This document shows, in pieces, positions 16,367 to 24,595 of a stretch of DNA of 64,000 bases; within the stretch, counting starts at the first letter, position 1; each line of letters begins with the position of its first letter. The notes under the pieces were generated by a model, which saw only the letters and a list, made by a program, of their open reading frames with translations, was not told where the DNA came from and searched no databases. The position numbers and the translations under genes were made by a program. Source of the stretch: JBPRGH01 sp051418055 (lineage in GTDB: Bacteria > Bacteroidota > Bacteroidia > Cytophagales > Cyclobacteriaceae); NCBI GenBank assembly GCA_051418055.1, contig JBPRGH010000141.1, positions 1-64,000 on the forward strand, given 5' to 3'.

Positions 16367-17164
16367 ATGAAGTATTCCATTGCCCTCTTAGGCCTATTGT
16401 ATATTAATATAGGCTGTTCTTATCCTGGATTAGAGAAATCAAATGTACATTATGTCTCAGATTCAGCAAGAGTAGAATTAGATCAGCAGGAGCAAGAGCT
16501 TAAAATCCATCCAATAAATCATGCAACATTCGTAATGGAATGGAACGGGATTACCATTTATAATGATCCAACTGGTGGAGCAACAGCATTTGAAGAGTAT
16601 ACTGATCCGGATATTATTCTTATTAGTGATATTCATGGTGACCATCTTAATCAAAAAACGCTGGATTCACTGAATACTAAAAATACAACCTTTATAATGC
16701 CTAAGGCTGTAGCCGAAAAACTTTCGGTAGATTATGGGGAGAACGCATTCATTTTGGACAATGGTGAAGAGGTTCAGGTATTAGGTATAAAAATTAAAGC
16801 CATACCTATGTACAACCTTCCGGAAACAGTGGATTCGCGTCATCCTAAAGGCAGGGGCAATGGTTATGTGCTCGAACTGGATAATAAGAAAATTTATATC
16901 TCCGGGGATACGGAAGATATTAAAGAGATGCGTTCACTGGAAGGTATTGATATTGCATTTGTAGCGATGAACCTCCCCTACACGATGTCAGTGGAGCAGG
17001 CGTCGGAGGGAGTTATAGCTTTTGAGCCAAAAGTAGTTTATCCTTACCACTACAGAGGCCAGGGAGGGCTAAGTGATGTGGAAAAGTTCAGGGAGCTGGT
17101 AAATGCCTCCGGCAAAAAAATTGAGGTGCGGCTGCTTGATTGGTATAAAAATGATAGTCGGTGA
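16367..17164 (+). CDS. Lipoprotein metallo-beta-lactamase-fold hydrolase
   Basis: 265 residues with a lipoprotein signal ending in NIGC. The fold resembles the UlaG-type branch: NHATFVMEWNGITIYNDPTGG near the start, and the metal motif DIHGDHLN (HxxD-like, with Asp and two His), then SGDTEDIKEM and YPYHYRGQGG. This family often cleaves lactones or phosphodiesters. Its substrate is not visible. It is transcribed alone and has no recognised partner. Confidence 0.8.
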   Translation: MKYSIALLGLLYINIGCSYPGLEKSNVHYVSDSARVELDQQEQELKIHPINHATFVMEWNGITIYNDPTGGATAFEEYTDPDIILISDIHGDHLNQKTLDSLNTKNTTFIMPKAVAEKLSVDYGENAFILDNGEEVQVLGIKIKAIPMYNLPETVDSRHPKGRGNGYVLELDNKKIYISGDTEDIKEMRSLEGIDIAFVAMNLPYTMSVEQASEGVIAFEPKVVYPYHYRGQGGLSDVEKFRELVNASGKKIEVRLLDWYKNDSR

Positions 17165-17277
17165 TAAGCAGTATATCGGCTTTGGCTTCTACTCTAAAAG
17201 AATTTTTTTTAGTCCAAATTTCTTTGTGGCTCAAAAAAAATTTGGTGGCTTAGTGCTTTGGTGGCTTAAAAATTTGA
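17165..17277. repeat. Degenerate GTGGCT-type intergenic repeat
   Basis: Between the hydrolase and the opposing flavoprotein, TTTGTGGCTCAAAAAAAATTTGG is followed by GTGGCTTAGTGCTTTGGTGGCTTAAAAATTTG: three GTGGCT units spaced by A/T runs. It looks like a short simple-sequence repeat. It contains no gene. Confidence 0.5.
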
Positions 17278-19020
17278 CTATTCCAGATGGTGATAATCCA
17301 GCTCGTGTTCTTCCTCAAGGGCTTTTTTAATAGGTTCAGGGATATCCGGTACCGATTCTGTAAATAACTCCATTTCTTCATTCTTTTTTCGATAATAGAT
17401 ATTTTTTATCCACTCCTCTTTTTGGTCAGTGGCATCTTCACGATAATGAGCTCCCCTTGATTCATTTCTTAATAATGCTCCTCTTATTACAGCTTCGGCT
17501 GCAGTTTTTATAAAAAATAAATTGTAGGCGAGTTCACGATCTTTTGGAGTAAATGATTTTTTTCCATTTTCAGATGATCCCTTTGAATCGAACAATGATT
17601 TTAATTTATGCAGTCCAGCTTCAAGATTTTCTTTATTCCTGACAATTCCGGCATGCTCCCAGAGAAGGTCTCTTATTTTAGTAATCATGTGTTTAGTCTC
17701 ACCGGAGTTTAATTTAGTGATTTTCGACTCTGCTGTTTTAAAATTTTCCTTTATAAAATTTTCCTCTACATCAGGTTTGGGAATTGAATCAATAATTTCC
17801 TGCAAATGGTTTCCCGTTATTTTTCCAAAGACAACAGTTTCAGCTAAAGAATTTCCTCCAAGTCTGTTCGCCCCATGAACTCCGGCAGTAGCTTCACCAG
17901 CAGCAAAAAGCCCGGGAACGGTTGTTTCACCGGTTTTAAAATTTACCCGAAGCCCACCCATGGCATAATGGGATGTTGGAGCCACTTCTACAGGTTCTTC
18001 AGAAATATCTATATCATATTCCTTAAATCTTTTTACCAGCTTAGGCAGCCGTTCTTCTATATAATCTGCGTCTTTATGTGAGATGTCGAGATAGACACCG
18101 CCATCAGGAGTGCCTCGGCCTTCATTTATCTCCTGCAAAATTGCACGGGCCACAACATCGCGTGCGGCAAGTTCCATTTTTTCAGGATCGTAATTCTCCA
18201 TAAATCGCTCTTTGTCCTTATTCAGGAGGTAACCTCCTTCGCCACGAACCGCTTCAGATACCAGTCGCCCTGCCATATCATCAGGCTTAACCATACCTGT
18301 AGGATGAAACTGTACCATCTCCATATCCTGTAAGGTTGCGGCAGCATCATATCCGAGGCCAACACTATCAGCAGTATTTTCATCAGTGCGTGAGGTGCTG
18401 CGGTTATAAATAGAAGCAAATCCACCACAGGCTAAAACGACAGCCTTTGCTTTTATCATCAGCTGTTCTCCTGTTTTCATATCAAAACCAATTGCCCCCG
18501 CTGCTTTCCCATCTTTAATAAGCAGTTGGATGATATATGTATTGGCTCTGTAGGGGACTCCCACTTCCCCGGCTTTTTTTACCAGGGTTTTAAGAATGGC
18601 TTCGCCGGTGCGATCTCCCACAAAACAAGTGCGCCGGAAAGACTGAGCTCCAAAATAACGCTGATTTATCTTTCCTTCATTCGTTTTATTAAAAGAACAA
18701 CCCCATTCCTGTAGCTCCTTCACTCGTTCTGGAGCTTTTTTTGTTAATAATTCAACGGCTTTTGGGCTACAAATAAACTGGCCTTCTCTAATTGTATCTG
18801 CAGCATGGACCTGCCAGCTATCTTCTTCATCCAGATTTCCAAATGAGGCATTAATGCCTCCGGCCGCCCATTTGGTATGTGCATCTCCATGATCTCTTTT
18901 TGTAATAACAAAGCATGGCACATTACCTTTAGTAAGCTCTATTGCCGCACTTAATCCTGCAGCACCTTCGCCAATTATCAGTACATCTGTAGAAATTTGT
19001 TTGTAGTTTGTCATAAGCAT
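17278..19020 (-). CDS. Solitary fumarate reductase/succinate dehydrogenase-like flavoprotein
   Basis: 580 residues. FAD binding is shown by DVLIIGEGAAGLSAAIELTK; the FAD-attachment region has His48 in GDAHTKWAAGGINASFGN, the position that carries covalent FAD in SdhA/FrdA. Substrate-side motifs are present: QFHPTGM, SEAVRGEGGYLLN with the catalytic Arg, and TSHYAMGGL, followed by GLFAAGEATAGVHGANRLGG. The C-terminal helical domain is also there. No iron-sulfur (B) or membrane (C) subunit gene is adjacent, and L-aspartate oxidase is less likely because of the His-type FAD motif. The gene lies 76 bases after an RmlD-like gene. Confidence 0.8.
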   Translation of the reverse strand: MLMTNYKQISTDVLIIGEGAAGLSAAIELTKGNVPCFVITKRDHGDAHTKWAAGGINASFGNLDEEDSWQVHAADTIREGQFICSPKAVELLTKKAPERVKELQEWGCSFNKTNEGKINQRYFGAQSFRRTCFVGDRTGEAILKTLVKKAGEVGVPYRANTYIIQLLIKDGKAAGAIGFDMKTGEQLMIKAKAVVLACGGFASIYNRSTSRTDENTADSVGLGYDAAATLQDMEMVQFHPTGMVKPDDMAGRLVSEAVRGEGGYLLNKDKERFMENYDPEKMELAARDVVARAILQEINEGRGTPDGGVYLDISHKDADYIEERLPKLVKRFKEYDIDISEEPVEVAPTSHYAMGGLRVNFKTGETTVPGLFAAGEATAGVHGANRLGGNSLAETVVFGKITGNHLQEIIDSIPKPDVEENFIKENFKTAESKITKLNSGETKHMITKIRDLLWEHAGIVRNKENLEAGLHKLKSLFDSKGSSENGKKSFTPKDRELAYNLFFIKTAAEAVIRGALLRNESRGAHYREDATDQKEEWIKNIYYRKKNEEMELFTESVPDIPEPIKKALEEEHELDYHHLE

Positions 19021-19096
19021 ATTGCCGGTTACTTAACAATATGTTTAGACCAGAAAATGTTTTTATATCAGAGGCAGGTTGTAATCTATTTCAACA

Positions 19097-20008
19097 TTAC
19101 TCTGCCTTTTCCAGCTGCATTTTTAACACCAAGAGGGATTCTTTAAATGAAAGAGGCTGATAGCCTAACTCAGTTTTTGCTTTGTCAATAACAAATCCTG
19201 TCTTTGGGGGTCTTTTGGCAGGCTGTGTAAATTTTGTAGAATCGGTTCGGTTGATCAATGCCTTATTCAAACCAAAAACTTCAGCGGTTTGTACAGCAAT
19301 TTCATAAGGAGTCAGGATCTCTTCACCGGAAATATGAAATACACCCTCTGCTGCTTTTTCAGCTATTAACCAGCAGCCGGTGGCAAGATCTTCCGCCAGT
19401 GTAGGGGTTCTGTACTGATCGTCCACTATATTTATTTCTTTTTTGTCTTCAAGGCTTTTCTTTACCCACAGTACGATATTGCTGCGGCTCATATCATGGG
19501 CTACTCCAAATACCAGCACTGTACGGGCAATAGCCCATCGTAAAATGCTGCTACTTTGTATTTTTTCTTCTGCCCATAATTTCGTCTCTCCATAATAATT
19601 TACTGGAGCCGGAGTGGCATCTTCTTTTAAGGGGCCTTCACTTCCGTCAAAAATAAAATCAGTAGAAACATGAAGAAGGAATGTATTGGTTGGCTCGCAG
19701 GCACGGATAAGATTTTCAACAGCCGTTACATTTTGTGTGTAACATTCCTCCTGGTTTAACTCACACTGATCGACATTTGTCATTGCAGCTGTATTGATAA
19801 CTACATCAGGATTTTCTTCATTAATTGTATTCGTTACCTCATCACTATTGGTGATATCCAGTGTACGAAAACTATAATTGCCTCCAGGATTTCTGTTTTC
19901 ACCTCTCGCAGTAGCAACTAAATCCACTGAATCATTTTCACTAAGCAGCTTTACCAGCTTTTGCCCCAGAAGCCCATTGGAGCCTGTTATTAAAATTTTT
20001 CTAGTCAT
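19097..20008 (-). CDS. RmlD-like NAD(P)-dependent reductase
   Basis: 303 residues, extended SDR fold: nucleotide-binding ITGSNGLLGQKLVKLLSEND at the N-terminus, the RmlD-type VINTAAMTNVDQCELNQEEC, and the catalytic YYGETKLWAEE (Tyr and Lys). RmlD reduces dTDP-4-keto-rhamnose, but no other rhamnose gene is nearby, so the substrate may differ (some Bacteroidota use similar enzymes elsewhere). It lies 51 bases after the cyclophilin gene on the same strand. Confidence 0.8.
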   Translation of the reverse strand: MTRKILITGSNGLLGQKLVKLLSENDSVDLVATARGENRNPGGNYSFRTLDITNSDEVTNTINEENPDVVINTAAMTNVDQCELNQEECYTQNVTAVENLIRACEPTNTFLLHVSTDFIFDGSEGPLKEDATPAPVNYYGETKLWAEEKIQSSSILRWAIARTVLVFGVAHDMSRSNIVLWVKKSLEDKKEINIVDDQYRTPTLAEDLATGCWLIAEKAAEGVFHISGEEILTPYEIAVQTAEVFGLNKALINRTDSTKFTQPAKRPPKTGFVIDKAKTELGYQPLSFKESLLVLKMQLEKAE

Positions 20009-20059
20009 TTATTTAGTTTGTACAATGATCTTTTGGAGGATAGTTGTCACATCTCATTT

Positions 20060-20911
20060 CTAATCCTCATACTCATACCCATACTTTCGGGTGATCCTGC
20101 GTTTAGGCATTTCTTCTACAGATACAAATATCCGGATATCTTCAACAGGGCGGTTACGACGATCCGTAGGTACATCGGAAATTTTATCTATGACATCCAG
20201 CCCTTCGATGACCTGTCCGAATACAGTATATTCATTATCCAGATGAGGTGCTCCGCCAATTGTTGTATATACTTCCAGCCGTTCCTGGCTTATTTCTTTA
20301 TCCAGGTTAATATCCAGCTCCTCTTCAATCATTGGTTTGAGTTCTATCATCAACTCATTATACTCATCAAACTTTTGAGCATTATAAAGCATCTGAAAGC
20401 GCTGACGGAGTGAATCGTACTTCGTACGCATTAAATATTGCTGTAAAGCCTGACCCAGCTTTTCCAGGTCGGTAGTTAAAAATTCTTCTGAAAAGGTGGT
20501 GCCATCAATAATATAGAACTGGCTTCCGCTTGATCTTTTTTCAGGATTCTGGCGGTTGCCCTGCCGCGCTCCTGCAATAGCTCCTTTGCGATGAAAATGC
20601 TCCGTCTCCAGCTCCGCAGGAATAGTATAATCCGGACCGCCAAATCCTGCTGCCTCACCAGGTTGGGCTGTTTTTGATGTAGGATCTCCTCCCTGGATCA
20701 TAAAATCCTCTATCACACGGTGAAATATAGTGCTGTCATAATAACCTTTTCGTGCCAGCTCCAGGAAATTTTCTTTGTGCTCAGGGGTATCATCATAAAG
20801 AATTGCCTTCATATCACCATAGTCGGTGCTTATGGTCACCAGATAATCTTTATCAGTGGCACATGAAGCAAGGACCACTAAAAAGCTTAGGAATAATATA
20901 TATTTTTTCAT
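20060..20911 (-). CDS. Cyclophilin-type peptidyl-prolyl isomerase lipoprotein
   Basis: 283 residues with a lipoprotein signal (lipobox LASC), so periplasmic. The cyclophilin core is split: residues 25-135 have ISTDYGDMKAILYDDTPEHK, DSTIFHRVIEDFMIQGGDPT and SSGSQFYIIDG, then a roughly 75-residue helical insertion (LEKLGQALQQYLMRTKYDS onward) before YTVFGQVIEGLDVIDKISDV completes the fold. This insertion is usual in Bacteroidota members. It would speed folding of exported proteins. The start lies one base after the hemC stop; cotranscription is likely. Confidence 0.9.
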   Translation of the reverse strand: MKKYILFLSFLVVLASCATDKDYLVTISTDYGDMKAILYDDTPEHKENFLELARKGYYDSTIFHRVIEDFMIQGGDPTSKTAQPGEAAGFGGPDYTIPAELETEHFHRKGAIAGARQGNRQNPEKRSSGSQFYIIDGTTFSEEFLTTDLEKLGQALQQYLMRTKYDSLRQRFQMLYNAQKFDEYNELMIELKPMIEEELDINLDKEISQERLEVYTTIGGAPHLDNEYTVFGQVIEGLDVIDKISDVPTDRRNRPVEDIRIFVSVEEMPKRRITRKYGYEYED

Positions 20912-20912
20912 T

Positions 20913-21836
20913 TTATAAGTTCTGTTTTATGTCATGCAGTATTTCTCTGCCACCATCCTCTAACACCAAATCGGCCAATTCTTCTCCAAGTGCTTCCGCA
21001 TCTTTTGATTTGCCGGACACGCGATGTCTTACTACCTCTTTGCCATTTAACGAAATAACACCTCCCTCTACAGATAATACTCCACCTGAATTCCGTGCCA
21101 GGCAAAATACAGGGATACTACATCCTCCTTCAAGTTTGTATAAGAATTTACGTTCGGCTTTTAACTCAGTTTCAGCAACAGGGTCATTTATAAGCTTCCT
21201 TATAGTTGAGACTACATCTGAGGATAAATTTTCATGCACTTCAATTGCTATACTTCCCTGTCCGGTAGGAGGAGTAAATTTTGTCAATGGTAACTGCTGT
21301 ACGATCATATGATCATAAGCCATCCGGTGAACTCCTGCATAAGCTAAAAGAAGCGCATCACATTGACCGTCTTCCATTTTTTTGATACGGGTTTGCAGGT
21401 TTCCGCGAACAGGTATTGTCCGGACATTAGGATAAAAATTCTTTAACATTGCCACTCTTCGTGTAGAAGATGTGCCGATCACCAGGTTTTCATCATCTAG
21501 TGAAAGGCGGCTATTATGGGATACTAATACATCATTCACCTGTTCACGCTTTGTAAAGGCAATAAGCTTAAATCCCGTAGGAAGTTTCGATGGCATATCT
21601 TTGGCGCTATGTACGGCAAGATCACATCTGCCTTCTTTAAGAGCATCTTCCAGTTCTTCGGTAAATACACCTTTGCTTCCGATTTTTGAAATAGCAACAT
21701 CTAACAGCCGGTCGCCCTTGGTTTCCATCAGGACTAGTTCCGTTTCCACACCACCTTTTTGCAGGAGGTCTGCTACATATTCTGCTTGCCAGAGTGCTAA
21801 TTTACTTCCACGGGTCCCTATTTTTATTTTCTTCAA
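20913..21836 (-). CDS. hemC: Hydroxymethylbilane synthase (heme pathway)
   Basis: 307 residues. The start KIKIGTRGSKLALWQAEYVA and the arginine-rich TSSTRRVAMLKNFYP are typical, and the dipyrromethane cofactor cysteine lies in LEGGCSIPV. The enzyme joins four porphobilinogen units into hydroxymethylbilane in the cytoplasm. The gene is within a tight run: one base separates it from the polymerase delta' gene before it and one base from the cyclophilin after it. hemA lies in another operon at 38 kb. Confidence 0.97.
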   Translation of the reverse strand: MKKIKIGTRGSKLALWQAEYVADLLQKGGVETELVLMETKGDRLLDVAISKIGSKGVFTEELEDALKEGRCDLAVHSAKDMPSKLPTGFKLIAFTKREQVNDVLVSHNSRLSLDDENLVIGTSSTRRVAMLKNFYPNVRTIPVRGNLQTRIKKMEDGQCDALLLAYAGVHRMAYDHMIVQQLPLTKFTPPTGQGSIAIEVHENLSSDVVSTIRKLINDPVAETELKAERKFLYKLEGGCSIPVFCLARNSGGVLSVEGGVISLNGKEVVRHRVSGKSKDAEALGEELADLVLEDGGREILHDIKQNL

Positions 21837-21837
21837 A

Positions 21838-22959
21838 TCAGTTTATTGTTTTGCTTATCATTAGAGAAAGGTCGAGGAACATGATCTTTGCGCTTGCATT
21901 ACGTTCCAGATGCATATACCCTTCATTGATCAAACCTATAACGTCCTGAGCGGCGTCAGGGTGCATAGCTTTGCTAAAATTTTCAATAAAAGTAAGTTTT
22001 TCACCGGTACTTCTTTGTAAAGTTGCCGCCTGTACATGATGGATCAGGCTTTCTCTTATCATACTTAAAGCATATTGTAAAAAGCTTCGCTGAGATACTT
22101 TGTTCATCATGTGAAATTCATCGGCTCTCTGCACCAGCGAAGCCAAATTCTTTTTATAACATTCCCGCATCCAGTCTGCAAAAAATTGGTGGTGGTCGCT
22201 TCCTGCCTGATTCAGCAAGCGCACAGCCTCATTCAGATTACCATCTGCAAGCTGGGCAATTAATAGGGCATCTTCCTTTGGGACCTGATAATCTTCATTT
22301 AAAATATTAGATAGCTCGCTATCGCTAAACAGCGGAACATAAAATCGCTGTGTACGGCTTATGATGGTGCTAAGCAGCCTTTCCTGTTGGTTTGATACCA
22401 AAATAAAAATAGTATCTGAAGGGGGCTCTTCCAGGATTTTCAATATAGCATTGGCTGACGAAGGGTGCATCAGCTCCGGAAGCCAGATAATCATGATCTT
22501 GTATTTTCCTTCAAAAGGCTTTAATGAAAGGTTTTTAATGATCTCCAGGCTTTCTTTTTTGCTGATCTGCAGCTGTTTGTCACTTCCAAAATAATTGCTC
22601 CATTCTTCAATGTTCCCGTATGGATTTTCATGAAGAAAGCTCCGCCATTCTTTAATGAATGTTGTACTATGGATTATTTTTTTGTCCGTAATATTTTTTG
22701 TGGTATTGACCGGATAGACAAAGTGAAGGTCGGGAAAAATAAATTTGTTATTCTTCACACAGGAGGGACAAATCCCACAGGAGTCATTTTCGAGCCTGTT
22801 TTCACAATTGAGAAATGTAGCAAAGGCCAGCGCCATAGGTAAGTTAGGGGCTCCCTCTTTACCTGCAAAAAGCAGTGCATGGGCTACCTGATCCTTAGTT
22901 GCTCCTCTTATTAATATTTTCTTTACCTCGTCGAGGCCTTTTATGTCTTTAAACTGCAT
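21838..22959 (-). CDS. holB: DNA polymerase III delta' subunit
   Basis: 373 residues with the clamp-loader ATPase fold: LFAGKEGAPNLPMALAFATF (a degenerate Walker A, as in delta'), the zinc-binding C-x8-CxxCxxC cluster (CENRLENDSCGICPSC), and LMHPSSANAILKILEEPPSD with the SRC-like region replaced by STIISRTQRFYVPL. It belongs to the clamp loader that places the sliding clamp on DNA. It begins two bases after the GlmU-family gene. The N-terminal loop is family-like for Bacteroidota. Confidence 0.9.
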   Translation of the reverse strand: MQFKDIKGLDEVKKILIRGATKDQVAHALLFAGKEGAPNLPMALAFATFLNCENRLENDSCGICPSCVKNNKFIFPDLHFVYPVNTTKNITDKKIIHSTTFIKEWRSFLHENPYGNIEEWSNYFGSDKQLQISKKESLEIIKNLSLKPFEGKYKIMIIWLPELMHPSSANAILKILEEPPSDTIFILVSNQQERLLSTIISRTQRFYVPLFSDSELSNILNEDYQVPKEDALLIAQLADGNLNEAVRLLNQAGSDHHQFFADWMRECYKKNLASLVQRADEFHMMNKVSQRSFLQYALSMIRESLIHHVQAATLQRSTGEKLTFIENFSKAMHPDAAQDVIGLINEGYMHLERNASAKIMFLDLSLMISKTIN

Positions 22960-22961
22960 AA

Positions 22962-24143
22962 TTATTTCTCCCAGTATCGGTATTGTGCCGTTGCATCAAA
23001 AATATGCTGAAGTATAGCTTTTTCCTGCTCATTAAACTCCTTCTGTCTTCTTGCCATTACTATTTCTGCCACCTCATAAACCTTTGACATTTCGTAAGTT
23101 GTAAAGCCTCCGGAGCCTCCCCATGCAAATGAAGGAATAAAATTCCTTGGAAAGCCAGCGCCAAATATATTAGCAGAAACCCCTACTACTGTTCCGGTAT
23201 TGAACATGGTATTAATACCGCACTTGGAATGATCTCCCATGATCAGCCCGCAAAAGGTTTCTCCGGTATTGGCAAAACGTCCGGAAGAATAATCCCACAG
23301 CCGTACATCAGCATAATTGTTCTTTAGATTTGAGGTATTGGTATCGGCACCTAAATTACACCATTCACCGATAACTGAATTACCAATAAATCCATCATGC
23401 CCTTTATTGCTGTATCCCTGTATCACAGAATTGCTCACTTCACCGCCAACCTTACTATAGGGGCCGATAGTAGAATCTCCGCGCATTTTAGCGCCAATAT
23501 TCACATAGGAGCCTTCACAAAGAGCAAAAGAGCCCCTAATAATAGCACCTTCCTCTACTCTGGCATTTTTGCCAATATATATCGGTCCAGGATCTGCATT
23601 TAAAACGGCGGCCCTGATTACAGCACCCTCTTCAACAAACACATTTTCTTTATTATAAATAATGGTATGAGGGTCTGTAATTTCTGCTGATTTTCGACCC
23701 TTTGTAATTAATTTAAAATCTTTTTTAATCTCCGCGGCATTGGATTTAAAGATTTTCCACGGCCGGTCAATTAATGTAATTTTACCATCATATTCTTTAT
23801 TAATATAGCCGCTATCCGGGATTTGAGATTCACCGCCCCTTCCGGCAATTATAATATTCCCTTTCACTAATGACTCGTGTGTATCCAGAGCCTTGATCTT
23901 TTCCACAAGAGGCTCATCGGGACAGATGGCTCCATTAATCATGATGTTATCATCTGTGGAGCGTAAAGGGTATTTGTCTGAAAGATAATGCTCAGTAAAA
24001 TAACTGGCTTCTTTTTCAAAATGCTTTTCCCATTTTTCAGCTATTGTGAGAATCCCCACTCTAAGATTGCCCACAGGCCGGGTGAATGTAAGGGGAAGTA
24101 AAGCCGCTTTTATTTCTTTTTGATCGAATAAAATAAGGTTCAT
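22962..24143 (-). CDS. GlmU-family sugar nucleotidyltransferase-like protein
   Basis: 393 residues from ATG 24143; a GTG two codons upstream is less likely. The N-terminal part (LFDQKEIKAALLPLTFTRPV) resembles the Bacteroidota GlmU-family nucleotidyltransferase, though the classic GxGxRM loop is absent. From about residue 165 there is a left-handed beta-helix of hexapeptide repeats (IGKNARVEEGAIIRG, VNIGAKMRGDSTIGPYSKVG). The C-terminal helix packs the trimer. It is probably a sugar-phosphate transferase in envelope synthesis; which step is not visible. Confidence 0.8.
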   Translation of the reverse strand: MNLILFDQKEIKAALLPLTFTRPVGNLRVGILTIAEKWEKHFEKEASYFTEHYLSDKYPLRSTDDNIMINGAICPDEPLVEKIKALDTHESLVKGNIIIAGRGGESQIPDSGYINKEYDGKITLIDRPWKIFKSNAAEIKKDFKLITKGRKSAEITDPHTIIYNKENVFVEEGAVIRAAVLNADPGPIYIGKNARVEEGAIIRGSFALCEGSYVNIGAKMRGDSTIGPYSKVGGEVSNSVIQGYSNKGHDGFIGNSVIGEWCNLGADTNTSNLKNNYADVRLWDYSSGRFANTGETFCGLIMGDHSKCGINTMFNTGTVVGVSANIFGAGFPRNFIPSFAWGGSGGFTTYEMSKVYEVAEIVMARRQKEFNEQEKAILQHIFDATAQYRYWEK

Positions 24144-24160
24144 ATCCACAAAAATAAAAA

Positions 24161-24187
24161 AGTCTTCAAGATTGACTCCTGAAGACT
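24161..24187 (-). terminator. Intrinsic terminator of the L31 gene
   Basis: On the minus strand AGTCTTCA, an 11-base loop and TGAAGACT form a perfect 8-bp stem followed by TTTTTT. It lies just after the L31 stop and before the GlmU-family start, so most L31 transcripts should end here and the long operon needs its own promoter. Confidence 0.75.
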
Positions 24188-24212
24188 CCTTAAATCGGTA
24201 GAATATTTTTTT

Positions 24213-24452
24213 CTACTTCTTATATTTTCTGTTGAACTTCTCAACTCTACCTGCTGTATCAAGCAATAGCTTCTTACCAGTATAGAATGGATGAGATGCA
24301 GAACTTACCTCTAATTTAATTACAGGGTATTCCTTGCCATCTAATTCAATAGACTCATTGCTGGTCATGGTTGACCTCGTCAAAAATTTTGTATCGCTGG
24401 AGGTGTCATGGAAAACTACCTCTCTGTATTCTGGATGTATTTCTTTCTTCAT
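24213..24452 (-). CDS. rpmE2: Type B ribosomal protein L31
   Basis: 79 residues beginning KKEIHPEYREVVFHDTSSDT. It lacks the CxxC zinc motif of type A L31 and has the longer type B layout with SHPFYTGKKLLLDTAGRVEK. It binds the 50S central protuberance and bridges to the 30S. A strong promoter precedes it and an intrinsic terminator follows, so it is an independent unit. Confidence 0.95.
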   Translation of the reverse strand: MKKEIHPEYREVVFHDTSSDTKFLTRSTMTSNESIELDGKEYPVIKLEVSSASHPFYTGKKLLLDTAGRVEKFNRKYKK

Positions 24453-24494
24453 CGCTTTCTATTCGTTTCTTAGCCCGTTCCGAAAAGTGAGGCA

Positions 24495-24525
24495 CAAAGT
24501 TAGTTATAAATTAATTTTTTACCAA
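24495..24525 (-). promoter_or_regulatory. Promoter of rpmE2
   Basis: On the minus strand, TTG (24525-24523), 20 bases, then TAACTTTG (24502-24495): both the -33 and -7 Bacteroidota elements at normal spacing. The transcript would have a leader of about 38 bases. Confidence 0.7.
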
Positions 24526-24595
24526 CTATTTAGATAAATTAAAATAATGGTGTTTGGCTATAAACAATTATACTTGCATAAGCATTCCAAAGATC

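Noticed and set aside
17278..19020. L-aspartate oxidase (NadB)
   Set aside because: Has the covalent-FAD His context AHTKWAAGG and the SHYAMGGL motif of SdhA/FrdA rather than the NadB versions; no nadA or nadC adjacent.
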